Assembly: GCA_963732345.1 (NCBI GenBank)
Contig: CAVSZI010000017.1
Span: 186,001-250,000 of the forward strand
Length of the DNA stretch: 64,000 nucleotides
Source of the DNA: Bog-532 sp963732345
Lineage (GTDB): Bacteria; Actinomycetota; Actinomycetes; Streptosporangiales; Streptosporangiaceae
Direction: 5' to 3'
In this document: one piece after another, positions 43,363 to 52,481 of the stretch
How the letters are laid out: the number at the start of each line of letters is the position of its first letter
Numbering within the stretch: position 1 is the first letter of the stretch
Made by a program: the position numbers and the translations under genes
The notes under the pieces: model-generated
Database searches by the model: none
Told to the model about the DNA's origin: nothing
Seen by the model: the letters and a program-made list of their open reading frames with translations, nothing else

Positions 43363-45162
43363 TTATCTTTCCACGCCGGATGACTGGTCGGCGAAGTCCC
43401 CCGGCCACACATCGACGAGGTACTCATCGGCCGGGTCGGACCCCGCCTCAGGTGCCGCCCCGGCGGTGAGGTTCTCCTGCCAGACATCGAGTGCCCCCAC
43501 GTGGTCGATCCGAGGGACCTCGGCGCCCCCCAGGGCCGGCTGCCGAGAGGCCTCGGCGGCCCCCAGGGCGGCCGGCTGCAGCGCAGCCCGTCCGGCAGCG
43601 ACCGGCTCGGCCGTCACCGGCTCGGCGCTCTGCGGCTCGGCGCTCTGCGCGGTGGAGCCCAGGCCCGGCATCCAGCGGAGCACCACGATGGCGCCAGCCA
43701 GCGCGATGGCTGCGGCCACAATCGTGGTCACGTGCATGGCGCTGACGAACGCGTCGTTCGCGGGCCCCAGCAGGAACCGGCCGGCCGAGCCAAGCTGAGC
43801 GGCCACGGCCTGCGTTGCCGCGATCGACCCACCGGCCGCGCTCCGCGCGGTGGCCGGGAGGGCGGCGAGATGGGGGCTCAGCGACTGGTGGTAGGACTGG
43901 GCCAGGATCGAGCCGAGTACGGCCACGCCGAGCGCGACCCCGACCTGGCGGGCGGTGTTGGTCAGCGCGGAACCGGCGCCGGCGTGCTCCCGGGGAAGCA
44001 CGTCCATGACCGCGGAGGTAGCCGCCGGCATGGCCACGCCGATACCCGCGCCCTGCACGAAGAACAGCAGCCCGAGCAGCCAGACCGGTGACGCGGTGCC
44101 CAGCAGCACGTAGCCGGCCAGCGCCACGGCCATGAGGAACAGGCCGCCCGCGCCAACCGCCTTGGCCCCGTACCGCCGGACCAGCGAGGCGCTGCGCGGT
44201 GACAGCAGCAGCTGGCCGACGGCGAACGGCACCGTCAGCAGGCCCGCGCCGAGCGGGCTGTAGCCCAGCACGTTCTGCGTGTAGAAGCTGGTGAAGAAGT
44301 ACACCCCGCCCATGCCGAAGAACACCAGGGCGATCGCCCCGACGGACGCCGACAGCCGCCGGTCGCGGAACAGCCGGACATCCAGGGCCGGGTGCCGGGC
44401 CCGGGACTCATGCCAGGCGAAGAGGGCCAGGACCGCCAGGCCGCCGAAGATCGGCCCCAGTACGCCCGGGTGCACCCAGGAGCCGGCGTCGCCGCCCTGG
44501 ACGATCCCGTAGACCAGCAGGACCAGGCCCAGGATGGACAGCAGCACACCGGGAATGTCGAGCCCGGCCCGCTCCGGGTTCCGTGACTCGGGAACCAGCA
44601 GGGCCACGGCCACCGCGCCGGCTGCCGTGACGGGCAGGTTGATCAGGAAGACCGAGCCCCACCAGAAGTGGGTCAGCAGCACACCGCCGAGCACCGGGCC
44701 GATCGCGACGCCGATGCCGACGGCGGAGGCCCAGATGCCGATGGCCTTGGGCCGTTCCTTCGGCTCGAAGACGTTGGAGATGATCAACAGCGTCTGCGGC
44801 ATGACGGCGGCGCCGCCCAGGCCCATGGCCGCGCGCGCGAGGATCAGCTGATCGGGTGAGCGGGAGTAGGCGGACAGCAGCGAGCCGATCCCGAACATGA
44901 CCAGCCCGATCATGAGCATGCGCTTACGGCCGATCCGGTCGCCGACGATCCCGAAGGTGAACAGCAGGCCGGCGAACACGAGCGTGTAAGAGTTGATCGC
45001 CCATTCGAGCTGGCTCTGGCTGGCGCCCAGGCCGCCGTGCGGCTCGGCAATCGTCTTCAGCGCGACGTTCAGGACGGTGTTGTCGATGACGATGGCGAGA
45101 AGGCTGACAACGAGGACGCTGAGAATGCCCCATCGCCGTCGGTAGATCGTTTGCGTATCCAT
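43363..45162 (-). CDS. DHA2-family MFS exporter (14 TMS)
   Basis: A 599-residue EmrB/QacA-like multidrug:proton antiporter. Landmarks: LLAIVIDNTVLNVALKTIAE (TM1 with the DHA2 Asp-Asn-Thr), GIVGDRIGRKRMLMIGL (motif A), LARAAMGLGGAAVMPQTLLI (motif B) and GPVLGGVLLTHFWWGSVFLINLPV (motif C). Fourteen hydrophobic segments are visible. It has an unusual cytoplasmic tail of about 95 residues, rich in Ala, Glu and Pro with repeated Ser-Ala-Glu-Pro, after the last helix. The tetR gene follows after 6 bp. Promoter and operator lie in the 360 bp upstream. Confidence 0.92.
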   Translation of the reverse strand: MDTQTIYRRRWGILSVLVVSLLAIVIDNTVLNVALKTIAEPHGGLGASQSQLEWAINSYTLVFAGLLFTFGIVGDRIGRKRMLMIGLVMFGIGSLLSAYSRSPDQLILARAAMGLGGAAVMPQTLLIISNVFEPKERPKAIGIWASAVGIGVAIGPVLGGVLLTHFWWGSVFLINLPVTAAGAVAVALLVPESRNPERAGLDIPGVLLSILGLVLLVYGIVQGGDAGSWVHPGVLGPIFGGLAVLALFAWHESRARHPALDVRLFRDRRLSASVGAIALVFFGMGGVYFFTSFYTQNVLGYSPLGAGLLTVPFAVGQLLLSPRSASLVRRYGAKAVGAGGLFLMAVALAGYVLLGTASPVWLLGLLFFVQGAGIGVAMPAATSAVMDVLPREHAGAGSALTNTARQVGVALGVAVLGSILAQSYHQSLSPHLAALPATARSAAGGSIAATQAVAAQLGSAGRFLLGPANDAFVSAMHVTTIVAAAIALAGAIVVLRWMPGLGSTAQSAEPQSAEPVTAEPVAAGRAALQPAALGAAEASRQPALGGAEVPRIDHVGALDVWQENLTAGAAPEAGSDPADEYLVDVWPGDFADQSSGVER

Positions 45163-45336
45163 GGTGCCTTTCGCAAGCGGACGAACGGTCCCGGCCGGAG
45201 CGGGATCAAAGACCCAGCGGCCGGCGGGAAGATCACGCGCGGTGCGGTCGTTCCGGCTAGTGAGAGCCTGCGGAAGTCATGGCTTCCGGCCCGGCTGTCG
45301 CCATCGCATCCTCGCGACCCGGGCGACCTGCGCTAT

Positions 45337-45359
45337 CGATACGGAACAGGACCGTATCG
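45337..45359. promoter_or_regulatory. TetR operator candidate for the exporter operon
   Basis: A perfect 8-bp inverted repeat, CGATACGG (45337-45344) and CCGTATCG (45352-45359), with a 7-nt spacer, about 175 bp upstream of the exporter start. The form (23 bp in all, symmetrical) is typical of a TetR dimer or dimer-pair site. The rest of the 45163-45525 gap shows no gene. Confidence 0.7.
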
Positions 45360-45525
45360 GAATACATTCCCGGCGCGCATCCTATTTTTGGGTCACGGGC
45401 CGCGAGGCGTGGGTCCGCGGCTGGGCGCCCGAGGCGGCGGGACTGCGGGGGGGCTCGAGCCACGCTTCGGCCGCCGGGATTCGTAACGTTTTGTGCACCG
45501 GAAATTACCCGCTGAAGCCTGGACC

Positions 45526-47457
45526 TTACAGACCGAGCATGACGTCGGCCTGCTGGAGCAGTCCCGCACCACGGTCGACCGCCACGGTGAGCAGCAGCCG
45601 GGTGAACTCTCCGTCCAGCTCGACCGTGAGCGACGTCTCACCGTCCCCGGCGCGGTACGCGCCGGCGTGGCACCGCCCGGCCCACGCGCCGGCCATCCGC
45701 AGGCGGCGGATCAGCAGCGCCCGGTCAAGGGCCGGGGCCGCCGGGACGGAGGCGGGCCACGACGTGGCGCCGTCGTTCATCAGGGCGATGATCCGGTCGA
45801 GGGCCAGGCGCAGCGGGGACCCGGTGGCGGGCGGCACGGCCAGGATCAGCGACTGCACCCGGGCGGGCCGTTCCGGGCTGAGCCGGATCTCGACCTGGGC
45901 CGCTCCCCCGTCCCCCGCCACCCACCAGCGGCAGTGCGCGGGTGTATCGAACTCCGGCGGCCGCCTCCGATCGTCGCGGAAATCCCCCAGACGCTCGCGG
46001 ATCAGCGCGATCTTGCGCTGCCGCTCGGGAAACGGCTCGTCCAGGGGGACGTTGCCGGAAAAGAGCTTCTCCGCCACATCGTCGTTCCAGCTCTGCAGCA
46101 GCCCGGCGACGTCATCGCGGGCGGCCACCGTCTCCGGCCACGGGCCCGCGGGGGCCAGCGCCAGGGCGCGGTCCTCGTGCGCGGAGCCGTCCAGGTGCGC
46201 GGCGCGGTTCGGGACAGCGCGGCGCGCCTGCTGCCTCAGGACGGTGGTGAGCAACTGCACGGCGAACGGCCCGACGGGTGCGTACGTGCTGTTGCCCAGG
46301 ACGATCACGCCCAGGCCGGTGGCCGGGTGCCAGCGCATGTTGCTGCCGAAGCCCGGGTAGCCGCCGCTGTGCAGGACGATCCGTCCCCACACCGGGTCGT
46401 CCTCGACGAACAGCCCGAATCCGTAACTGCCGGTCGCCGAAGTGCCCGGCATCGGCACCGGGAAGCGCGCACCGGTGGCGACCTGCGGAAGCTGCATCTC
46501 GCGCCGGGCCGCGCGGGACAGCGGGTGCTGGCCGCCGGCGTCCTCCGGGCCGGGCGGGAAGGCGGCGGCGAATCCTGCCACCCAGACCGCGAGGTCCCGC
46601 ACGCAGCTGAACACGCCGCCCATCGGGGCGAACGCCCCGCATGGGGCCGGGGGGACCTGCGACCATCCCCGGCCGGTCCGCCGGTGGCCGGCGGCCAGCT
46701 CCTCCGGGGCGAATTCGGCAGCCTCGAAGCCGGTGCGCGACAGGCCGAGCGGGGCCAGCAGCCGGGTCCTGATGAAATCCGGGTAGGGCGCGCCCGAGAC
46801 CGCGGTGATGACCCGGCCGAGGATCGCGTAGCCGAGGTTGGAGTATTCGAACCGGGTGCCGGGCGCCCAGGCGAAGCTGACGCCCGCGGACAGGAACTCG
46901 GAGAACTCCGGCAGCGGCGTCCCCTGCTGCCGGTCCCCCCAGGGGTCATCGGTGGGGAACCCCGCGGTCATCGTCAGCAGGTGCCGGATCCGGACCCGCT
47001 GCGCGTCGGGCGTCACCGGCGGCCAGCCGCGCAGCTCGGGCACAAACTCTTCGGCCAGGTCGTCCAGGCTGAGCGCGCCTTCGTCGCGGAGCGCCAGCAC
47101 CGCCGAGGCGGTGAAGCTCTTGGTCATGGAGGCGATCCGGAAAACCGTTCCGGCGCCCGGCACGCCGCCGCCGTCTGATGACCCGGTGCGCGGCCCGGCC
47201 TGGGCGCCGGGCCCGGCCTGGGTGCCCGGCGCCCCACCGGGTCCGGCGACCCGGCGCTGCCCGAATCCCCCGGCGTGGACGAGGCGGCCGCCCGCCACGA
47301 TGCCGTACGCGATGCCCGGCTGGCCGCCACGGCGGTGGTAGCTCTCGGCCAGGGCGTCCACTTCTTCCCCGTCCGGCGCCTGCAGCTCTACCGCCCCGTC
47401 GTCCACCGGCCCGGCGTACGCGGGCCGCCCGCCGCCCGGCTCTGCCTCCGCCGCCAT
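45526..47457 (-). CDS. Serine hydrolase of the beta-lactamase class C / CubicO family
   Basis: A 643-residue protein. The N-terminal penicillin-binding-like domain has SxxK as FRIASMTKSF (Ser110, Lys113), YxN as FEYSNLGYA (Tyr205) and a third element LHSGGYPGF (His363). A C-terminal domain of about 230 residues (from PNRAAHLDG) is an extra module present in some actinobacterial members. No signal peptide is evident. A Gly/Ala/Pro-rich loop (about residues 70-102) is inserted before the catalytic Ser. Likely esterase, peptidase or amidase activity rather than antibiotic resistance. Confidence 0.88.
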   Translation of the reverse strand: MAAEAEPGGGRPAYAGPVDDGAVELQAPDGEEVDALAESYHRRGGQPGIAYGIVAGGRLVHAGGFGQRRVAGPGGAPGTQAGPGAQAGPRTGSSDGGGVPGAGTVFRIASMTKSFTASAVLALRDEGALSLDDLAEEFVPELRGWPPVTPDAQRVRIRHLLTMTAGFPTDDPWGDRQQGTPLPEFSEFLSAGVSFAWAPGTRFEYSNLGYAILGRVITAVSGAPYPDFIRTRLLAPLGLSRTGFEAAEFAPEELAAGHRRTGRGWSQVPPAPCGAFAPMGGVFSCVRDLAVWVAGFAAAFPPGPEDAGGQHPLSRAARREMQLPQVATGARFPVPMPGTSATGSYGFGLFVEDDPVWGRIVLHSGGYPGFGSNMRWHPATGLGVIVLGNSTYAPVGPFAVQLLTTVLRQQARRAVPNRAAHLDGSAHEDRALALAPAGPWPETVAARDDVAGLLQSWNDDVAEKLFSGNVPLDEPFPERQRKIALIRERLGDFRDDRRRPPEFDTPAHCRWWVAGDGGAAQVEIRLSPERPARVQSLILAVPPATGSPLRLALDRIIALMNDGATSWPASVPAAPALDRALLIRRLRMAGAWAGRCHAGAYRAGDGETSLTVELDGEFTRLLLTVAVDRGAGLLQQADVMLGL

Positions 47458-47648
47458 GCTCGCCTCCCGTCGCTGATCAGAGTGACTAGTGTCTCAGTCC
47501 GGGACGTTCCGCCCTTGCGCGGCACTCGGCGGATTGATTCGGTACCGACGGTTGGGCAATTCACGGTGTTCCCTCCGGTCCTTGTGCATGCAATGATCAG
47601 TGTGTCCGGGGACGCCGCTGGGGCGCCTCGAGACGTGGAGGTTCACCG

Positions 47649-48623
47649 ATGAATCCGCAGGCAGAAGGACCACGCGTGGCCGCGACAGAGACGCGGACCG
47701 CAGCAGAAGTCCCGGCCGCAATCCCGGTCGCAGCACCCGTTGCCGGGCCGGCCGGCGGCTACCTTCCCGCCGCCCCGGGCGTGGCCCGGGCGGCCACGCC
47801 GGAGCCGCTGTACGGCGGCGCTCCTCCCGGTCGGCGCATAACCGTCCGGGACATCGCGGCCACCAAGGCACGCGGTGAGAAGTGGCCCATGCTCACCGCC
47901 TACGACGCGCTCTCCGCGCATATCTTCGACGAGGCCGGCATCCCGGTGCTGCTCGTCGGCGACTCGGCCGCCATGGTGGTGTTCGGGCACGACACGACGA
48001 TCCCGGTCACGCTCGATGACCTGATCCCGCTTACCGCCGCCGTCGTGCGGGGCACGAGCCGCGCCATGGTCATCGCCGACCTGCCGTTCGGCTCTTACCA
48101 GGCGTCCTCCAGGGACGCGCTCAGCGCCGCCACCCGGTTCATGAAGGAATCCGGCGCGCACGCGATCAAGCTGGAGGGCGGCCAGCGGGTCGCGCGCCAG
48201 GTCGAGGATCTGGTCGCGGCCGGGATCCCGGTCATGGCCCATCTGGGCCTGACGCCGCAGTCGGTGCACGCGTTCGGCGGGTACCGGGTGCAGGGCCGCG
48301 GCGAGGACGGCGAACGGCTGCTGCACGACGCCAAGACGCTGGAGGCGGCGGGTGCGTTCGCCGTCGTCCTGGAGTGCGTGCCTGCCGTGCTCGCGGCACG
48401 GGTGACCGAGGTCCTGTCGATCCCCACGATCGGCATCGGCGCCGGCCCGGACTGCGACGCCCAGGTCCTGGTATGGCAGGACATGGCCGGCCTGTCACCG
48501 CGGACGCCGAGGTTCGTCCGGAAGTACGCGGACGTGGCCTCGGTCCTGCGCGAGGCGGCCTCGGCGTACGCTCGCGACGTAGTCTCTGGCGCGTTCCCCG
48601 GCCCGCAGGAGTCCTACCGCTAA
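47649..48623 (+). CDS. panB: 3-methyl-2-oxobutanoate hydroxymethyltransferase (pantothenate pathway)
   Basis: A 324-residue TIM-barrel enzyme transferring a hydroxymethyl group from methylene-tetrahydrofolate to ketoisovalerate, the first step to pantothenate. Landmarks: RRITVRDIAATKARGEKWPM, then TAYDALSAHIFDEAGIPVLLVGDSAA (Asp ligand in GDS), MVIADLPFGSYQ, HAIKLEGG, VMAHLGLTPQSVHAFGGYRVQG, FAVVLECVP (catalytic Glu) and TIGIGAGPDCDAQVLVWQDM. The N-terminal 55 residues are low-complexity and longer than usual. No other pan genes are adjacent. A PaiB-like gene follows after 14 bp. Confidence 0.95.
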   Translation: MNPQAEGPRVAATETRTAAEVPAAIPVAAPVAGPAGGYLPAAPGVARAATPEPLYGGAPPGRRITVRDIAATKARGEKWPMLTAYDALSAHIFDEAGIPVLLVGDSAAMVVFGHDTTIPVTLDDLIPLTAAVVRGTSRAMVIADLPFGSYQASSRDALSAATRFMKESGAHAIKLEGGQRVARQVEDLVAAGIPVMAHLGLTPQSVHAFGGYRVQGRGEDGERLLHDAKTLEAAGAFAVVLECVPAVLAARVTEVLSIPTIGIGAGPDCDAQVLVWQDMAGLSPRTPRFVRKYADVASVLREAASAYARDVVSGAFPGPQESYR

Positions 48624-48637
48624 CCCTCAGGGATCCG

Positions 48638-49369
48638 ATGTACGTACCCGCACATTTCGCGGCCGACGACGGCCTGGTGAGCGAACTGCTCACCAGGCAC
48701 GGCGCGGCCGACCTGGTGACGAGCACGTCGCAGGGGCTGCTCGCGACGATGCTGCCGTTCGTCCATGACCCTGCGGCCGGCGAGCACGGCGCGCTGCTGG
48801 GCCACCTGGCGCGCGCCAATGACCAGTGGAAGGTGCCGGCCATCGGCGAGTCCCTGGTCATCGTGCGGGGCGCGGACGCGTACATCTCACCGTCGTGGTA
48901 CCAGTCGACCGCCGAACATGGCCGGGTCGTCCCGACCTGGAACTACATCACCGCCCACGTGTACGGCAGACTCGTCATCCACGACGACCCGGGCTGGGTC
49001 GAGAACCTCGTGCGCCGGCTCACGGACAAGCACGAGGGCCACCGCGCGCAGCCCTGGTGGGTGGATGACGCGCCGCCGCCGTTCATCGCGGGTCAGTTGC
49101 GCGCGATCGTCGGCGTGGAGCTGGCCATCACGCGGATCGAGGCGAAGGCCAAGCTGAGCCAGAACCGGCCGCAGGCCGACATCGACGGCGTGATCACTGG
49201 CCTGCGCGCCGAGGGCCTCGACCAGACCGCGGACGACGTTCGAACGCGCGCGGCCCGCGCCGAAGTAATCCCGCCCCCTCAGCCGGTACGGCGCCGGGCG
49301 CGGCCGGTGATCCGGCGCCGGGATCAGGCGCCGGCCGGGTCGACCGTCACCTCGGCGCGGTTCGCGTAA
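48638..49369 (+). CDS. PaiB-like FMN-binding protein
   Basis: A 243-residue protein matching the PaiB family of FMN-binding putative regulators: MYVPAHFAADDGLVSELL at the start, then LATMLPFVHDPAAGEHGALLGHLARANDQW, ADAYISPSWYQSTAEHGRVVPTWNY, HVYGRLVIHDD and LSQNRPQAD near the end. These are split-barrel flavin proteins. In Bacillus PaiB affects protease and sporulation genes; the role here is not known. ATG 48638 lies 14 bp after panB. Its 3' end overlaps the converging DUF427 gene by 46 bp. Confidence 0.9.
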   Translation: MYVPAHFAADDGLVSELLTRHGAADLVTSTSQGLLATMLPFVHDPAAGEHGALLGHLARANDQWKVPAIGESLVIVRGADAYISPSWYQSTAEHGRVVPTWNYITAHVYGRLVIHDDPGWVENLVRRLTDKHEGHRAQPWWVDDAPPPFIAGQLRAIVGVELAITRIEAKAKLSQNRPQADIDGVITGLRAEGLDQTADDVRTRAARAEVIPPPQPVRRRARPVIRRRDQAPAGSTVTSARFA

Positions 49370-49704
49370 AAGGCCACGTGGTCGGCGATCTCGGAAACCG
49401 CGGCGTACGGCTTCTCGTAGGTCCAGATGACGTCATCGACCGTGCCGTCCGGGGTCTCGACGCTGAAGTAGCTGGCGTCGCCCTTGAAGGGGCAGTACGT
49501 CGACGTGCCGGTCGGCCGCAGCACGCTCTGGTCCACGTCCGCCATCGGGATGTACTGCACCGCCGGGTACGTGGACTCCTGCAGGGTCAGGGCGCCACGG
49601 GAGTCGGCGACGACCGTGTCCCCGATCCGGACCACGACCCGGCCCGGGGTGGGCTCAATGGTGATCGGGTGCGCGGCGGTGGGCTGCAGGACGGGTCGGG
49701 GCAT
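49324..49704 (-). CDS. DUF427 domain protein
   Basis: A 126-residue single DUF427 (nucleotidyltransferase-like beta-barrel) protein: ITIEPTPGRVVVRIGDTVVADS, then LTLQESTYPAVQYIPMADVDQSVL, and STYCPFKGDASYFSV with a conserved Cys-Pro-Phe-Lys-Gly-Asp. ATG 49704 is fixed by GAGGAG just upstream. Uncharacterised but very common in actinobacteria. The gene overlaps the 3' end of the converging PaiB-like gene by 46 bp. Confidence 0.92.
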   Translation of the reverse strand: MPRPVLQPTAAHPITIEPTPGRVVVRIGDTVVADSRGALTLQESTYPAVQYIPMADVDQSVLRPTGTSTYCPFKGDASYFSVETPDGTVDDVIWTYEKPYAAVSEIADHVAFYANRAEVTVDPAGA

Positions 49705-49800
49705 GGTCTTCTCCTCGCGCGGTTCTGGCGGCTGGCTCACCGGTCAACAACGAGAACAGGGCGCACCAGGCGCCTGTTCCCGCGTTCCCCCGGACGGGGC

Positions 49801-50784
49801 CTACGGTGCGGCGGACCGCAGCGCGGGGAGGACTTCCTTGCCGATCATCTGAATGGCCGCCATCGGGTCTTCCGACATCACCTGAACAGAGACGATGTCG
49901 GCGCCGACGTCGGTCACGAGCGGGCGGTAGGCGTCGATCAGGCCCGCGGCGTCCCGGACGCACGTGTAGCTGTTGAGGAGCTCAGCCCGGTCCATCTGGT
50001 CGGCCCGCTGCCGGAGTTCGGCCGGGTCGGCCGTCTCCAGCCGCCCGGGGGCGCGCAGGCCCCGCATCGGCAGCAGGCAGTGCCAGGCCTCGTCATCCTT
50101 GTCCGCCAGCACCGTCCACCGCGTGGCCAGGATGAGCTGGGAGCCGCCCCGCTCGGCGGCCGCGCGCCGGTAGGGCTCGACGACCTTGGCCAGCGTGTCC
50201 CCGGGCTGCTTGACGCTCGTGATCAGGCCGTCGGCGTACCGCCCGGCGAAGCCGGCGGACTTCGGGCCGCCGGCCGCCATCATGACCGGCAGCCGGCCCA
50301 CCGGCGGCGAGTAGAGCTTTGCGGTCTCGGTCGTGTAGTAGGTCCCGTCGAAGGAGACCTTCTCCCCCGCGAAAAGCCGGTGGATGATCTCCAGAGCTTC
50401 CCGCATACGGGCCTGCCGCTCCGCATAACCGGGAAACGGGAAGCCAAGGGGGCGCTCGTTGATGGCCTCGCCGGTCCCCACCCCCAGCAGCAGGCGGCCA
50501 CCGGACAGCCGGTCCGTGGTCGCGGCCATCTGCGCGACGAGCCCGGGGTGATAGTGGAACAGCGGGCACGTCACCGCGGTCCCGAGCTGAACCCGCCCGG
50601 TCCGCGCCGCGACCGCGCCCAGCCACGACCAGACGAAACCCGCCGCGGACGGGTCGTCCACCCACGGATGGAAGTGATCCGAACCGAGGACGACATCGAA
50701 ACCCGCCTCCTCGGCCGCCACGGCCTGATCCACCAGTTCCTCGGGCTGATAGGCCTCATGACTGCACAGCCAGGCAAATTTCAT
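49801..50784 (-). CDS. F420-dependent LLM-class oxidoreductase (TIGR03557-like)
   Basis: A 327-residue TIM-barrel flavin/F420 enzyme of the luciferase-like family: FAWLCSHEAYQPEELVDQAV, then FDVVLGSDHFHPWVDD, LGAVAARTGRVQLGTAVTCP, GGRLLLGVGTGEAINERPLGFPFP, VSFDGTYYTTETAKLYSPP and MMAAGGPKSAGFAGRYADG. The opening residues and the TGEAINE motif match the F420-dependent TIGR03557 group (glucose-6-phosphate dehydrogenase relatives). This suggests that the organism makes coenzyme F420. The substrate is not predictable. ATG 50784. Confidence 0.92.
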   Translation of the reverse strand: MKFAWLCSHEAYQPEELVDQAVAAEEAGFDVVLGSDHFHPWVDDPSAAGFVWSWLGAVAARTGRVQLGTAVTCPLFHYHPGLVAQMAATTDRLSGGRLLLGVGTGEAINERPLGFPFPGYAERQARMREALEIIHRLFAGEKVSFDGTYYTTETAKLYSPPVGRLPVMMAAGGPKSAGFAGRYADGLITSVKQPGDTLAKVVEPYRRAAAERGGSQLILATRWTVLADKDDEAWHCLLPMRGLRAPGRLETADPAELRQRADQMDRAELLNSYTCVRDAAGLIDAYRPLVTDVGADIVSVQVMSEDPMAAIQMIGKEVLPALRSAAP

Positions 50785-50985
50785 GGTCACCCGAATCCCG
50801 CGAGGACGCTCATCTATTCAGGACGCTACCAAAGCGCCTCGCGCGCCCCGCAGCCGCTCCGCGACCTGCCGACCGTCCCAGGTACCCGACGAATTACCAC
50901 CGGCCGCGCCCTTAGCCCGCGACACGACCTTATGTAATCATGTGATGACCGTGCGAATTATCACGGGCTGGGGCACGATGGACAT

Positions 50986-51573
50986 GTGAACCGCGACGAG
51001 GTAGCCGCGCTGCGGGCCCTGCTCGCAGCCACCGGGTGGCCGGAACGCGCCCGGGTGTTCGCCCGGGCCCTGCGGACCTCGACCGGGACGCGCGGCGGGC
51101 TGCTCCTCGTCGGAACGCCCGAGGACGAGCCGTGGCATCTCGCGGCTCACCTGGACGACGAGAGCCGCCTGTCCGGGATCACCGAGCTGGCCCCGACCCT
51201 CGTCCGCTGGAACGCCCCGGACAAAGCGCCGCCGCACCTGCGGATCGGCCTCGAGCGGCTGGAAGCCGCGCGGCGCGGGGAGACGTTGTTCGTGGTCACG
51301 CCGCAGACCGCGCCCGCCCCGCTGCTGGACCGGGTCAGCGACGCGCGCCGGGCGGGCGCCACGATTCTCGCCCTGAACCGGGGGGACCGCGAGCTGGACA
51401 GCCTGGCGCACGAGACGCTGACCGTACAGCCGGGAGGCAGCACGCCGGTGTCGTTCATCGTGGCCCAGCATCTGGTCAGTACGGCGGCCGGGGAACGGGT
51501 CCCGCAGCCGCGGCGCGGTATGCGCGAACGGCTGGCGCACCTGCTGGACGTGGTCAGCGGCCCGTCCGCGTAG
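50986..51573 (+). CDS. Conserved hypothetical protein, possibly SIS-like
   Basis: A 195-residue soluble protein with GTG start. The C-terminal half, GETLFVVTPQTAPAPLLDRV and ARRAGATILALNRGDRELDSLAHETLTV, has the alternating strand/helix pattern of a SIS (sugar isomerase) domain, with SLAHETLTV like the usual second-half strand. The N-terminal half, RGGLLLVGTPEDEPWHLAAHL, is also domain-like. I know of no named family. It stands alone between the LLM gene and the YbjQ pair. Confidence 0.75.
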   Translation: MNRDEVAALRALLAATGWPERARVFARALRTSTGTRGGLLLVGTPEDEPWHLAAHLDDESRLSGITELAPTLVRWNAPDKAPPHLRIGLERLEAARRGETLFVVTPQTAPAPLLDRVSDARRAGATILALNRGDRELDSLAHETLTVQPGGSTPVSFIVAQHLVSTAAGERVPQPRRGMRERLAHLLDVVSGPSA

Positions 51574-51622
51574 GGAGCCTCAGCCAGGGGGAAAGCCCGG
51601 CTCGCGTAACCGCCCCCCGGGC

Positions 51623-52471
51623 TCAGCTGTCCAGGCTGAGGACCATGGTCGGGCGCTCGATGACGTGATCGGGGCGCAGCGGACGGACGGCGGTGCCGAT
51701 CGCGAAGAACTCGGTCGTGTGGGTGCCCCAGGTGTGGCTGTGCTGCCGCAACTGGACGCCCACGATGCCCTCCGCGTGCAGCGCCTCGGCCTCGGCCTGC
51801 ATCCGGCTCATGGCCAGCTCGCGGGCGTCGTAGAGGGCCTGGGTGAACTGCTCGATCTCGACGTTCCGGCCGATGTTACCCAGCATGTTGCCCATCCGCT
51901 GGTGGGCGATGTGATAGACGCAGGAGCCCATCACCATGCCGAGCGGGGCGTAGCCGGCCCGGATCAGCGTCCAGAAGTCCTGCCCGGACAGGTCGGAGGT
52001 GAACGGCTGGTTCTTGTTGTTCCGCCACTGCGTGACGCCCCCGCCGCCGGCGCCCTCCTCGGCCTTGACCGCGGTGCCCACCGCGATGAACTCGGCGATG
52101 TCGTTGCCGAACTCCTTCATCTCCACGTCCAGCCGGACCCCGACGATCCCGTCGGCGTGCAGCGCGTCGGCTTCGGCCTCCATCCGGGTCATGGCCAGTT
52201 CCCGCGCGTGGTACATCGCCTGGGAGAGCACGTCCAGTTCCTGGTTCTTGCCCCACCGGCCGATCTGCAGGCCGACGTGGTAGATGGACGTGCCGAGCAC
52301 CAGGCCGACCGGGCGGAAGCCGACCTCGCGGACCAGCAGGAACTCGTTTACCGACAGGTCCGAGGTGAAAATGCTCCCGGCGCGCCCCGGCTCGAGCTCG
52401 GCCAGACGCCGCATGGCGTCCTGCGGGACCCCGGCCGCACCCAGTTCTTCGCTGACGTTCTGGTCGGTCAT
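51623..52471 (-). CDS. Protein with two tandem YbjQ (heavy-metal-binding-like) modules
   Basis: A 282-residue cytoplasmic protein from ATG 52471. Module 1 begins IFTSDLSVNEFLLVREVGFR and includes AMYHARELAMTRMEAEADAL and ADGIVGVRLDVEMKEFG. Module 2 begins PFTSDLSGQDFWTLIRAGYA with ALYDARELAMSRMQAEAEAL and AEGIVGVQLRQHSHTWG. The helix plus GIVGVxL strand in each is the hallmark of the YbjQ/UPF0145 fold, which forms pentamers; a metal role is only a name. It is directly downstream of a related gene (10 bp), so the pair is one operon. Confidence 0.85.
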   Translation of the reverse strand: MTDQNVSEELGAAGVPQDAMRRLAELEPGRAGSIFTSDLSVNEFLLVREVGFRPVGLVLGTSIYHVGLQIGRWGKNQELDVLSQAMYHARELAMTRMEAEADALHADGIVGVRLDVEMKEFGNDIAEFIAVGTAVKAEEGAGGGGVTQWRNNKNQPFTSDLSGQDFWTLIRAGYAPLGMVMGSCVYHIAHQRMGNMLGNIGRNVEIEQFTQALYDARELAMSRMQAEAEALHAEGIVGVQLRQHSHTWGTHTTEFFAIGTAVRPLRPDHVIERPTMVLSLDS

Positions 52472-52481
52472 CCGCCTTCTC

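Noticed and set aside
45493..47178. Long plus-strand open frame opposite the serine hydrolase
   Set aside because: Shadow of a clearly conserved minus-strand gene with intact catalytic motifs.
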